A stretch of DNA of 15,665 nt from Deinococcus sp. (GCA_025351205.1 JANXWI010000133.1:1-15665); one strand, 5' to 3'; numbered from the stretch's first letter, positions 7,422 through 14,903 are shown. A program made the numbers and translations. The notes: generated by a model from the letters alone, not told the origin.

Positions 7422-8183
7422 ATGTGGCCTTTTGGTAAATCGACGGTTGACCGTGTGAAAGACGCGTTCAAGGCTCAAGCCCTGCTGGCCCCGCTGAACC
7501 TGGAGGTCCGGGTGGACGGCGGCACCGCCTTCGTGACCGGCAGCGTGCCTACCGACAAATACGGCGGCCTGGTCAAGGTGGTCGCCTCGGGCATCGACGG
7601 CGTGAAGGACGTGGACGTGAGCGGCCTCATTCCAGCCGCTCAGGCCGCACCTGCCGCACCGGAAGCCAGCGTGGAGATCGGGACGGCGGACGCAGGTACA
7701 GACGCTGGCACGGATGCCCAGGCCGCCCCCGCCTACGACGACGCGCAGGCCGACGAGATCGTGGCGCAGGCGGTGGCCGAGCACAACCGCATCGCCAAGG
7801 GCGTCTGGAACGCCATCAAGGCGGACGGCGAGCTGAAAGACGATCCCATCGACGTCCTTCAGAGCGGCAGCAGCATCATCCTGACCGGAGCGGTGGACAG
7901 CGAGCACGAGCTGCATCTGGCCGCCAATCTGGCCCGCAGCATCAGCGGCGTGGAGGCGGTGGACGCCAGCGGCCTGAAGGTCGTGGGCGGCACCAGGGAA
8001 CTGGTCAAGGAAAAGGACGCGGGCGGCGACACGGTGTACACCATCCAGGCGGGCGACACCCTGAGCGCCGTCGCCCTGAAATACTTCGGCGACGCGGGCA
8101 GGTACAAGGACATTTCCCACTACAACAACCTGTCCAACCCCGACGACATCAAGGTGGGCCAGCAGATTCGCATTCCCGGCTGA
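7422..8183 (+). CDS. BON-BON-LysM domain protein (Kbp/YgaU-like)
   Basis: The 253-residue protein carries a first BON-like domain (about 8-70), an Ala/Asp/Thr-rich linker with ADAGTDAGTDA (about 71-108), a second BON domain (about 111-189, ending SISGVEAVDASGLKVVG) and a C-terminal LysM (204-252, YTIQAGDTLSAVALKYFGD through GQQIRIPG). No signal peptide is evident. E. coli Kbp (YgaU) is a cytoplasmic K+-binding protein with one BON and one LysM in about 149 residues, so this is a two-BON version. A role in ion sensing or envelope binding is inference. The gene lies 29 bp after the peptidase. A CATTCT box 7 nt before ATG may be a leaderless promoter; the GAGAGG next to the ATG is too close to act as a normal Shine-Dalgarno. 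Confidence 0.88.
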   Translation: MWPFGKSTVDRVKDAFKAQALLAPLNLEVRVDGGTAFVTGSVPTDKYGGLVKVVASGIDGVKDVDVSGLIPAAQAAPAAPEASVEIGTADAGTDAGTDAQAAPAYDDAQADEIVAQAVAEHNRIAKGVWNAIKADGELKDDPIDVLQSGSSIILTGAVDSEHELHLAANLARSISGVEAVDASGLKVVGGTRELVKEKDAGGDTVYTIQAGDTLSAVALKYFGDAGRYKDISHYNNLSNPDDIKVGQQIRIPG

Positions 8184-8205
8184 GCAGCAGCGCGCTCATA
8201 GCGAG

Positions 8206-8236
8206 GAGGGCCGCCCGGTGAACGTGGGCGGCCCTC
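8206..8236. terminator. Hairpin terminator between convergent genes
   Basis: A perfect 11-bp stem, GAGGGCCGCCC (8206-8216) with GGGCGGCCCTC (8226-8236), closes a 9-nt loop. It lies 23 bp after the LysM gene stop and 95 bp beyond the stop of the convergent monooxygenase. There is no long U-run, so termination is probable rather than proven. Confidence 0.7.
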
Positions 8237-8330
8237 TTCGCGCAAATCCTGTGGCCAGCGGTTCAGGCCGCCGCTTTCTCGGAACGGGGACCGACAGGCA
8301 CGGCGTCTTTCCAGTTTCGGTCCCCAGGAA

Positions 8331-9449
8331 TCACGCCACCGGGGCCACGCCCGTCCCGTGCAGCACGCGTTCCTCGCTCTGCGTTCCCTTCAGCAGCGGC
8401 ATCACCAGCTCTCCGAAGCGCCTCGCCTCTTCCAGATGCGGATAGCCGCTGAAAATGAAGGTGCCGATGCCCAGGCGTTCGTAGCCGCGTATCTTGTCGG
8501 CCACCTGCTGCGGGCTGCCCACGATGGCCACGCCCACGCCGCTGCGGGCCATGCCCACGCCCGCCCACAGGTGCGGCTCGACCAGCAGCGTCTCACCTGC
8601 CTCTTTCAGCATCTGGAACTGCCGCAGCTGCCCCACGCCGTCTACCTTTGCGTAGCTGTCCACGAAGGCCCGGCGCACCTCCGGGTCCACCCGCGAAATC
8701 AGGCGTTCGGCGGCCTGCCACGCCTCGGCTTCGGTCTCGCGCACCACCACGTGCGTCCGCAGACCGTAGCGCAACGTTCGGCCATACTCTTCTTCCAGCA
8801 CGCGCATCTGCGAGAGGCGTTCTTCCAGCATGTCCTGACGTTCACCCCAGAGCAGGTACACGTCGGCCAGTTCCGCCGCAATGCGCTGGGCCGCCTCGCT
8901 GGCCCCGCCGAAGTAGATGGGAATGGGCTGGACGGGGGCCGGGTCGAGCACAGCGTTCTCGAAGTGGTACACCCCGGACTGGTAGCTCTGCGGGCCTGAA
9001 CCTGTCCACAGCTGCCGCAACACCTGGATAAATTCGCGGGTGCGTTCGTAGCGCTGGGCGTGGGCCTCGAAGTCGCCGTACATGGCGTTTTCTGCCGGGC
9101 TGGACCCCGTCACGATGTTCAGGCGCACCCGGCCCGGAAACAGGTTCTGGGCGGTGGCGAGCATCTTGGCGTACATGGCGGGGTGAAACATACCGGGCCG
9201 CACCGCGATCAGCAGCCCCGCGCCGCGTGTCCGGGCCAGGGCCGCGATGGCCGCCGTGTAATTCTCGTGTTCCGAGTGGTAGTTGGTGGCGGTCAGAAGG
9301 CTGGAGAAGCCCGCCTCGGCGGCGGTTTCGATCAGGCTCGACACGTATTCCAGCGTGGGCTTGCGGGGCGGTTTGGCCGCCGTGCCGATGAACTCGCCGT
9401 CGCGGGAAAGCTGGGCGAACCAGAGGAAATCGGATTGGGATGTGGTCAC
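8331..9449 (-). CDS. SsuD-like LLM-class FMNH2-dependent monooxygenase
   Basis: The 372-residue product belongs to the bacterial luciferase-like family and resembles alkanesulfonate monooxygenase SsuD along its length: IAVRPGMFHP, FPGRVRLNIVTGSSPAE, PIYFGGASEAA, LRTHVVVRETEAEAWQAAERLIS, LWAGVGMARSGVGVAIVG and GYPHLEEARR. The SsuD active-site Arg and His (E. coli R226, H228, R297) correspond to R231, H233 and R302. The SsuD Cys54 position is Ser59 here. Such enzymes take FMNH2 from a separate reductase and cleave C-S bonds, releasing sulfite. None of the reductase or ssu transporter genes is in the window. The start is GTG at 9449 with a strong AAGGAG 7-10 nt upstream; the GTG overlaps the TGA of the preceding gene, so translation is coupled. 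It is the last gene of the sugar ABC operon. Confidence 0.88.
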   Translation of the reverse strand: MTTSQSDFLWFAQLSRDGEFIGTAAKPPRKPTLEYVSSLIETAAEAGFSSLLTATNYHSEHENYTAAIAALARTRGAGLLIAVRPGMFHPAMYAKMLATAQNLFPGRVRLNIVTGSSPAENAMYGDFEAHAQRYERTREFIQVLRQLWTGSGPQSYQSGVYHFENAVLDPAPVQPIPIYFGGASEAAQRIAAELADVYLLWGERQDMLEERLSQMRVLEEEYGRTLRYGLRTHVVVRETEAEAWQAAERLISRVDPEVRRAFVDSYAKVDGVGQLRQFQMLKEAGETLLVEPHLWAGVGMARSGVGVAIVGSPQQVADKIRGYERLGIGTFIFSGYPHLEEARRFGELVMPLLKGTQSEERVLHGTGVAPVA

Positions 9450-9910
9450 TTGGAATCTCCTTCTGGAACGTCTCGAATCTGCCAGACAGTGAGCGTAGGA
9501 TCGTCCTCGTTGGTGAACTCAAATTCAAACTGCCGATCTGGGAATTGTTCGGCCAGTGCCGCTTTCCAGGTGCGTTTCATGGTCTCGCCCAGGTAGCCAG
9601 AGGCATTCAGACTCCGCTCTGTCGCGTTTCCAAGAACAAAATCAAGGTGGGTATGGTTGAGCATGGCCTCAACGGATGTGCGATCACCATTCGTTTGCTC
9701 AATCCAACCCGCTACAGCTTCGGCTTTCTGTCGGAGAACGATGCAGCCGTCAATACCTACAAATTCGGGCCAGAAAAGATAAGCAAATGTGACGGCGAGA
9801 TCATAGCTACCATTCTTGAAGAGAAAATCTGCCGATGAGTCGTGCATCTTTAATTCATCTACATAGGCGCGCACGTCGGAAAGTTGGTAAAGCTGCATGT
9901 CGTCGCTCAC
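9446..9910 (-). CDS. Uncharacterised 154-aa protein within the ABC operon
   Basis: I do not recognise the family. The product is acidic and soluble, rich in aromatic residues, with no signal peptide or membrane segment: MQLYQLSDVRAYVDELK, LFKNGSYDLAVTFAYLFWPEF and, near the C-terminus, FEFEFTNEDDPTLTVW. The GTG start at 9910 overlaps the TGA of the MalG-like gene (GTGA), and its own TGA overlaps the GTG of the monooxygenase (GTGA). An internal ATG at 9898 is the alternative start. Counted by hand, 9601-9840 is about 49% G+C, against about 67% in a sampled line of the neighbouring permease, which suggests later acquisition or unusual codon use. Confidence 0.75.
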   Translation of the reverse strand: MSDDMQLYQLSDVRAYVDELKMHDSSADFLFKNGSYDLAVTFAYLFWPEFVGIDGCIVLRQKAEAVAGWIEQTNGDRTSVEAMLNHTHLDFVLGNATERSLNASGYLGETMKRTWKAALAEQFPDRQFEFEFTNEDDPTLTVWQIRDVPEGDSK

Positions 9911-10740
9911 GCCTTCACCCCGCCAGCCGTCAGCCCGGTCACGAAGCGCTTCTGGAAAATGACGATCAGCAGCACCAGCGGCACCACGGCAATCACGATG
10001 GCGGCGCTGATCAGCGGCCACGGGAAGGCGAATTCGCCCTGGTACAGCGTCACGCCTACCGCCACGGTTCGCATGGCGCGGCTGGTATTGAACGACAGGG
10101 CCAGCAGAAACTCGTTCCAGCTGTTGACGAACACCAGCAGGGCGGCGGTCACGATGCCGGGGGCGCTGAGCGGCACCACGACACGCCACAGGGCACCCAG
10201 CCGGGAGCAGCCGTCGATCATGGCGGCGGCCTCCAGGTCGCGCGGAATGCTGCCGAAAAAGGCGATCAGCACCAGAATGGCTACCGGCAGCGACAGGGCG
10301 GTGTACGGCAGGATCAGCGCCGGATAGGTGTTGAGCAGATTCGCGCCGCGCAGGATGCGGAACAGCGGCACCACCAGGCTGATGACCGGAAACATGCTGA
10401 ACACCACCACCAGCGTGGTGTACAGGCCGCGTCCGCGCAGCTTCAGTCAGGCCAGCGCGTAGGCCGCCAGCGAGGCCACACCCACGCACAGCACGGTGCT
10501 GGCCCCCGACACGATCAGCGAATTGAGAAAGAAGGTGCCGAACGGCTGCTCGGTGAACACCCGCAGGTAGTTGCCCCAGGCCGGGTGGGGGGGCAGATAG
10601 ACGACTGGAAACTGCTGCAACTCGCCCCCACTTTTGAGGCTGGTGAGCGCGATCCAGACGAGCGGAAACAGCCCGCCGACGATGAGCAGCAGCAGACCCA
10701 GGTACTTGGGCAGGCGAACGGAAAGGGGGAGGGATTTCAT
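9907..10740 (-). pseudogene. MalG-like sugar ABC permease interrupted by an in-frame TGA
   Basis: This would be the second inner-membrane permease of a CUT1-type sugar importer, about 277 residues, normal for the family. The N-terminal half starts at ATG 10740 (MKSLPLSVRLPKYLG), has its first membrane segment near residues 12-30 and reaches AYALA. Codon 98 (10449-10447) is then TGA, and the same frame continues LKLRGRGLYTTLVVVFSMFPVISLVVPLF to the end. The family has AYALARxxFxGR here, so Arg is expected and a single CGA-to-TGA change explains it. The EAA loop (EAAAMIDGCSRLGALWRVVVPL) is intact downstream. No frameshift is needed. The start has no good Shine-Dalgarno and follows a 157-bp gap holding a repeat. 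It is a pseudogene, a recent mutation or a sequence error. Confidence 0.85.
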
Positions 10741-10770
10741 GGGAAAACCGACCAATTTTGTAGAACGCAG

Positions 10771-10881
10771 TTGCCCCTCCCCCTTGAGAGGAGTTGGGAC
10801 TGGCACAGCGTCTTGTCCAGAGCAGCGCCCCTGGGGACGCTTGGCCGCTCGGAACGAGAGGGGGTGAACAGGCCGGGCATC
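10771..10881 (+). repeat. Dispersed intergenic repeat copy between the two permease genes
   Basis: The segment has the same blocks as the 1846 copy: TTGCCCCTCCCCCTTGAGAG, then GGGACTGGCACAGCGTCTTG, a longer middle, then GAGAGGGGGTGAACAGG followed by CCGGGCATC. In most such operons malF and malG nearly touch, so the 157-bp gap is probably due to this element. Confidence 0.6.
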
Positions 10882-10897
10882 CGAGAAGAAATCACCT

Positions 10898-11836
10898 TCA
10901 CTCGCCCCCCCGCACAAAGCGGACATACAGCGCCGTGACCGCCAGGCTGACCGCAAACAGCGCCACCGACAGGGCCGCGCCGTAGCCGAAGTCCAGAAAC
11001 TCCAGCGTGGTGCGGTAGATGTAGATGCCCAGCGTCTCGGTGGCCCCGTACTGACCCACGCTGGGGCCGCCCCCGGTCAGGGCATACGGAATGTCGAAGA
11101 CCTGAATGGCGCTGATGACCCGGAAAATAAAGGCCACCGCCAGCGCCGGACCGAGCAGCGGCAGGGTGACGCGCCAGAAGCCCTGGAGGCGGCTGGCCCC
11201 GTCCACCTCGGCAGCCTCGGTCAGCTCCTGCGGAATGCCCTGCAATCCCCCCAGCGCAATCAGGGCCACGAAGCTCGACGTTTTCCAGATGACCGTAATG
11301 ACCAGCACCAGCCCGGCCAGCAGGGGGTTGGTCAGAAAGGCCACCGGGTTCCGGGTCAGGTGCAGCCTTACGAGCAGGTCGTTCATCACGCCGTACTGCC
11401 CGTTGAACAGCCACTGGAAGATCAATGCGCTGATCACCGGCGGCATGGCCCAGGGCAGCAGCATCGCCACGCGGGCCAGCCAGCGCAGGCGCGACTCGGC
11501 GTGCGCCACCAGCGCCATCGGCACGCCGATCAGAAACGACCCGGCCACCGTGATGGTGCCGTAAAGAAGCGTGTTCTTCAGGGCGTTCAGAAAGCGGGCG
11601 TCATGCAGCATGTCGGCGTAGTGCTTCAGACCCACGAAGGGCGTGCCCAGATACGGCTCGGTCAGGCTGTTCACAAACAGGCTGTTGTAGATGGTCGTGA
11701 GCATCGGGTAGAGCATCACGGCCCCGAAGATCAGGGCGGCGGGCAGCAGCAGAAACAGGGCCAGCGTCTCCTCGCCCATGGGTCTGCGTTGCCGGGGCCT
11801 CGCCGCTTGGCTGGCAACGGCAGTGCGGGGCGTCAT
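10898..11836 (-). CDS. MalF-like sugar ABC transporter permease
   Basis: This is the first inner-membrane permease of the binding-protein-dependent sugar importer. The 312 residues have a basic N-terminal tail and then about six membrane segments, the first near 25-47. The conserved cytoplasmic EAA loop that docks on the ATPase reads EAAEVDGASRLQGFWRVTLPLLGP in the C-terminal half. The conserved DIPYALTGGGP and the YRTTLEFLDFGYGAALSV region fit the trehalose/maltose/glycerol-phosphate group. The ATG at 11836 is preceded by GGGAG at 7 nt spacing. It lies 25 bp after the binding-protein gene and is clearly in the same operon. No ATPase gene is present, so a shared MsiK/UgpC-type ATPase encoded elsewhere is likely. 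Confidence 0.93.
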   Translation of the reverse strand: MTPRTAVASQAARPRQRRPMGEETLALFLLLPAALIFGAVMLYPMLTTIYNSLFVNSLTEPYLGTPFVGLKHYADMLHDARFLNALKNTLLYGTITVAGSFLIGVPMALVAHAESRLRWLARVAMLLPWAMPPVISALIFQWLFNGQYGVMNDLLVRLHLTRNPVAFLTNPLLAGLVLVITVIWKTSSFVALIALGGLQGIPQELTEAAEVDGASRLQGFWRVTLPLLGPALAVAFIFRVISAIQVFDIPYALTGGGPSVGQYGATETLGIYIYRTTLEFLDFGYGAALSVALFAVSLAVTALYVRFVRGGE

Positions 11837-11861
11837 GGTCGGTCTCCCTGGAACGTCCAGC

Positions 11862-13169
11862 TCATTTCAGCAGCGGAGCCAGGCCCTGCTGCATGTCTTT
11901 CAGAGCGGCGTCTACCGTTTTGTTGCCCGACACCGCCGCCGAGACGTTGCTGCGGATGATCTCCGACACGCGCGGGTAGGCGGGCGTCACGGGCCGCGAA
12001 CGGGCGCTCGACACCGCCGTGAACAGGGTCTTGAAGTGCGGGTTGGCCTCGACCACTGCCGCGTCGTTGTACAGGGCGCGCCTGACCGGCAGGTAGGCCC
12101 CCTTGACCGCGATCTCGCGCTGGGCGTCGGCGCTGACCATGAACTGGAGCAGCTTGACCGATGCGGCCTTGTTGCGCCCGAAGCTGCTCACGCCCCACTG
12201 CCAGCCGCCCACGCAGGTCGAACTGCTGTTCTTGGCAAACACCGGCAGCTTGGCCACGCCCACGTTGCCCTTCACTTTGGTCGGGTCGGGACTCTTGCCC
12301 TGAAAGTGCGCCCAGGCGTAACTCCAGTTCATGCCGAACAGCACGTTGCCCGCCTGAAACTGCTGGCGCGAGTCGTCGGTCTTCATCTCGGCGCTGCTGG
12401 CCGGACTCAGCTTGGTCTTGACCGCGTTGACCAGGAAACCCAGCCCCTGCTGACCCTGGGCGCTGTCCACCTCGTTCACGTTGCCGCCCGCCGACCACAG
12501 CAGCTCCAGAAAGTTGCAGACCGCTCCCTCGATGGGCGCGCCCTGAAAGTTCAGCCCCTGCAAATTGCCGCCCTCTGCTTTGGTGATTCTGGCGGCGGTC
12601 TGCGTCAGCTCGTCCCAGGTTCTGGGCACGGAAGCGTTGTACTTGGCGAGCAGGTCACGTCGGTAGTACAGAAACTGCGCGTCGGTGAAGGCGGGCAGCG
12701 CGTACAGCTTGCCGTTCACGGTGGCCGAGGCGATGGTGCCGGGCAGAAACGCCCTGACGTACTGGTCCTTGCTGGGAATATAGCTGTCAAGCGGCTCGGC
12801 CCAGCCGGCGGCGGCAAAGGTGGCGGGCCGCACCACGTCGATCAGGAAGATGTCGAGGCTGGGGTCACGGGCGGCCAGCACGGTGGTCAGGTACTGGTTC
12901 TGAGCCTCGCTGGTCGCGCCGCCCTGCTCGATCTTCACCCTGATGTTGGGGTTCTGCTTGGTAAATTTGTCAAACAGGGGCTGGAAGATTTCCGGGCGCT
13001 GCTGCGATCCCATGAAGACGGTCAGGGTGACGACTTTGGATGATCCTGCCTGGGACTGGGTTGCCTGGGACTGGGTTGCCTGGGCCAGCGCCGGGCCAGC
13101 CGCCAGCAGCCCAGCCGTGATGAGCAGGGAGCCGAGCAGGACAGCTTTTTTGGGAGCGATTTTTTTCAT
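11862..13169 (-). CDS. Sugar ABC transporter substrate-binding protein (trehalose/maltose-type)
   Basis: This exported binding protein captures a sugar and hands it to the permeases. It has 435 residues. A Sec signal peptide spans 1-29 (cleavage likely ALA|QA) with no lipobox Cys, so it is not a typical lipoprotein. A short QATQSQATQSQ spacer follows, encoded by a DNA tandem repeat. Family 1 features include VTLTVFMGSQQRPEIFQPLFDKF, DIFLIDVVRPATFAAAGW, LYALPAFTDAQFLYYRRDLL and QGAPIEGAVCNFLELLWSAGG; the last closely resembles the EGLVC segment of trehalose/maltose-binding proteins. A second Cys (STCVGGWQWG) could pair with the first. The ATG at 13169 has GAGAGG 6 nt upstream. The exact ligand cannot be read from sequence. 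Confidence 0.92.
   Translation of the reverse strand: MKKIAPKKAVLLGSLLITAGLLAAGPALAQATQSQATQSQAGSSKVVTLTVFMGSQQRPEIFQPLFDKFTKQNPNIRVKIEQGGATSEAQNQYLTTVLAARDPSLDIFLIDVVRPATFAAAGWAEPLDSYIPSKDQYVRAFLPGTIASATVNGKLYALPAFTDAQFLYYRRDLLAKYNASVPRTWDELTQTAARITKAEGGNLQGLNFQGAPIEGAVCNFLELLWSAGGNVNEVDSAQGQQGLGFLVNAVKTKLSPASSAEMKTDDSRQQFQAGNVLFGMNWSYAWAHFQGKSPDPTKVKGNVGVAKLPVFAKNSSSTCVGGWQWGVSSFGRNKAASVKLLQFMVSADAQREIAVKGAYLPVRRALYNDAAVVEANPHFKTLFTAVSSARSRPVTPAYPRVSEIIRSNVSAAVSGNKTVDAALKDMQQGLAPLLK
13047..13084 (-). repeat. 15-bp tandem repeat coding the post-signal spacer of the binding protein
   Basis: TGCCTGGGACTGGGT occurs at 13047-13061 and 13062-13076, followed by a partial TGCCTGGG. It encodes the duplicated QATQS just after the predicted signal cleavage site. 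A multiple of three, it can expand or contract without breaking the frame. Confidence 0.75.
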
Positions 13170-13200
13170 GGTGAACCTCTCGGGGAAACATCGGGTGACA

Positions 13201-13245
13201 TGGTGGGTGGCTGAATGGTGGGCGGCTGAATGGTAAGCGGCTGAT
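13201..13245. repeat. Three 15-bp tandem repeats in the leader of the ABC operon
   Basis: TGGTGGGTGGCTGAA (13201-13215), TGGTGGGCGGCTGAA (13216-13230) and TGGTAAGCGGCTGAT (13231-13245) lie 32-76 bp upstream of the binding-protein start. I see no convincing -35/-10 pair in the surrounding 13170-13323 gap. Confidence 0.7.
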
Positions 13246-13323
13246 ACGAAGGCCGGGGCCAGCCGTGAGACCAGGGCTGCCGCGATTGGAGAAGATTACC
13301 AGATTTATCAACAGCATACGGAA

Positions 13324-13359
13324 CGGCGGGACGAGGGCAGTTTAGCTCTCATCCCGCCG
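13324..13359 (-). terminator. Hairpin terminator after the membrane-protein gene
   Basis: CGGCGGGACGAG (13324-13335) and CTCATCCCGCCG (13348-13359) pair over 12 positions with one imperfect pair and a 12-nt loop. It lies 22 bp beyond the stop of the 13382-14863 gene, separating it from the ABC operon. The tail is only weakly U-rich. Confidence 0.6.
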
Positions 13360-13381
13360 ATTAGGCGTCTGTAATGTGGTT

Positions 13382-14863
13382 TCAGCCAGGTCTGACGGGT
13401 TTTGGCTGCCAGCCCTTCCAGCCGGAGCTTCGGAGCAGCAATACCAGCGTTGCCACCGCCAGCAGGCCCAGCAGCAGCCCGGCGTTGCCCACCGACAGAA
13501 AGGTGAGCGGGGCCAGCGCTGCGGGCAGCAGCGGCAGCAGATAGGCCCGCCCCAGGCTGAGCAATGCGAGACCCAGGCCCAGCGCCGCGCCCAGCAGTTC
13601 GGCGAACACCGGGTTCAGGTATCCGGTCAGCACGCCGCCCACCACGAAGCCCAGGCTCAGGCCCAACAGGGCCATACCGAGCAGCAACGGGTGCAGGTGC
13701 AGGCGGCGCACGTTGGCCCAGACGAGCAGCAGGGCCAGGCCCAGCAGCAGGCTGAGCGGGGTGAAATGGTGCAGCTTGGCGAGCGTTTCGCGCAGTGATC
13801 CCTGCTCGAACACCACCGCCACGTTCTGCGCCGTGATGGCGTTTTGCAGATTCCAGCGCAGCGTCTGGCTGCCCCCGAAGGCGCTGCGGTCCACACTGGT
13901 CGGAAACAGGCTGTAGCGCTGAAACTTGGCGGGCTGGTCGGCCCTGATCATCAGATCAAAGCTCTTGACCGGTTCGCGCCGCTGCGAGAGGTCGTAGCTC
14001 CAGCCGCGCGATCCCTGGTGGCGGTAGACGACCCGCACCGTGACGGGCGCTCCCCCGGCCACCTGACCTTCCCAGACGCTTCCGCCGCTCAGGTCGGCGG
14101 CGCTGAACGGCTGCCCGTTGACGGTCATGGTAAAACCGCTGAGCGTGCCCGAACCTCTGGGCAGCGGAAAGGCGAAGCGGACGGTGGCAGACGTGGCCAG
14201 CGGATTGACGAACGCGTACTGCCCGTCGAAGGCCCCGTTGTAGTAGCTCTGGCGACTGCCAGCGGCGGCGTCCACGAATTTCAGGTCTGCTGCAACCTTG
14301 CTGCTGGCGAGCGTGATGTACTCCTGGGTCTGGAGCGTGGCCTCGCGGCTGAACACCACGTCCTGACCGCTGCGGGTAAAGCGGTCGCGCAGGCTCACGA
14401 TGTTGGCGCTGCTGGGGTCTTGCAGGTAGGGCGAAAGTACCTGCACGCCCTCCTCGCCGACCCGCCGCAGCAACGCGGGCGGAATGCTCAGGGTGCGGGT
14501 GTAGGTGCGTTCGGCCAGGTAGGTGGCCGTGGGGGCCTGCTGCACGGTCTCGGTGGTGTTCGGATCCGACGTGTTCGAGTAGCGGGCGTTGACCTGCCCG
14601 CCCAGCCTGACATCCACGCTGCGGCGGGTCACCTCGAGCATCAGGACGCCAGCGCCCAACGCCAGCAGCGCCAGCAGGCCGCGCCCAATCCGGGCGGCGT
14701 GACTACCAAACCAGCCGAGAACGGCCTGGAACCGCTGCCTGTCGAGCAGGCCGACCAGCAACAGGGCCACGAACAGCGCCGCCAGTACACTCATAATGGG
14801 AACGGCCAGCGTCAGCAGCGCGGAAAGAGCCTCTTGCAGCAGAGAGAGCGCGGTCTGTACCAT
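13382..14863 (-). CDS. Predicted polytopic membrane protein with a large extracytoplasmic domain
   Basis: I cannot assign a family with certainty. The 493-residue protein has two N-terminal membrane segments (about 17-40 and 60-77), about 290 residues predicted outside the cytoplasm and rich in beta-type sequence (NTTETVQQAPTATYLAERTY, VRFAFPLPRGSGTLSGF), and about five closely packed membrane segments from 367 to 480. The tail is short and basic. This N-anchor, outer domain and C-terminal bundle layout resembles CreD-type inner-membrane proteins, but I see no decisive CreD motif. The ATG at 14863 has GGAGG 4 nt upstream. A possible -10 box TATGAT (14917-14922 complement) falls inside a double palindrome, so repression is likely. 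It is divergent from ohr. Confidence 0.8.
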   Translation of the reverse strand: MVQTALSLLQEALSALLTLAVPIMSVLAALFVALLLVGLLDRQRFQAVLGWFGSHAARIGRGLLALLALGAGVLMLEVTRRSVDVRLGGQVNARYSNTSDPNTTETVQQAPTATYLAERTYTRTLSIPPALLRRVGEEGVQVLSPYLQDPSSANIVSLRDRFTRSGQDVVFSREATLQTQEYITLASSKVAADLKFVDAAAGSRQSYYNGAFDGQYAFVNPLATSATVRFAFPLPRGSGTLSGFTMTVNGQPFSAADLSGGSVWEGQVAGGAPVTVRVVYRHQGSRGWSYDLSQRREPVKSFDLMIRADQPAKFQRYSLFPTSVDRSAFGGSQTLRWNLQNAITAQNVAVVFEQGSLRETLAKLHHFTPLSLLLGLALLLVWANVRRLHLHPLLLGMALLGLSLGFVVGGVLTGYLNPVFAELLGAALGLGLALLSLGRAYLLPLLPAALAPLTFLSVGNAGLLLGLLAVATLVLLLRSSGWKGWQPKPVRPG

Positions 14864-14903
14864 GAAGCCTCCGGGTCGGGGTGAAACTGGACCCAGGATA
14901 CCG

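Noticed and set aside
7152..8120. Minus-strand open frame of 322 codons
   Set aside because: Antisense to the peptidase end and the BON-LysM gene; no recognisable motif.
10447..10449. Selenocysteine or programmed readthrough at the MalG TGA
   Set aside because: The family has Arg at this site, no stem-loop of SECIS type is evident just downstream, and a single CGA-to-TGA change is the simpler explanation.
11778..13043. Plus-strand open frame of 421 codons, and a similar one at 13844-14884
   Set aside because: Both are antisense to well-supported genes (binding protein, membrane protein) and show no domain or signal.
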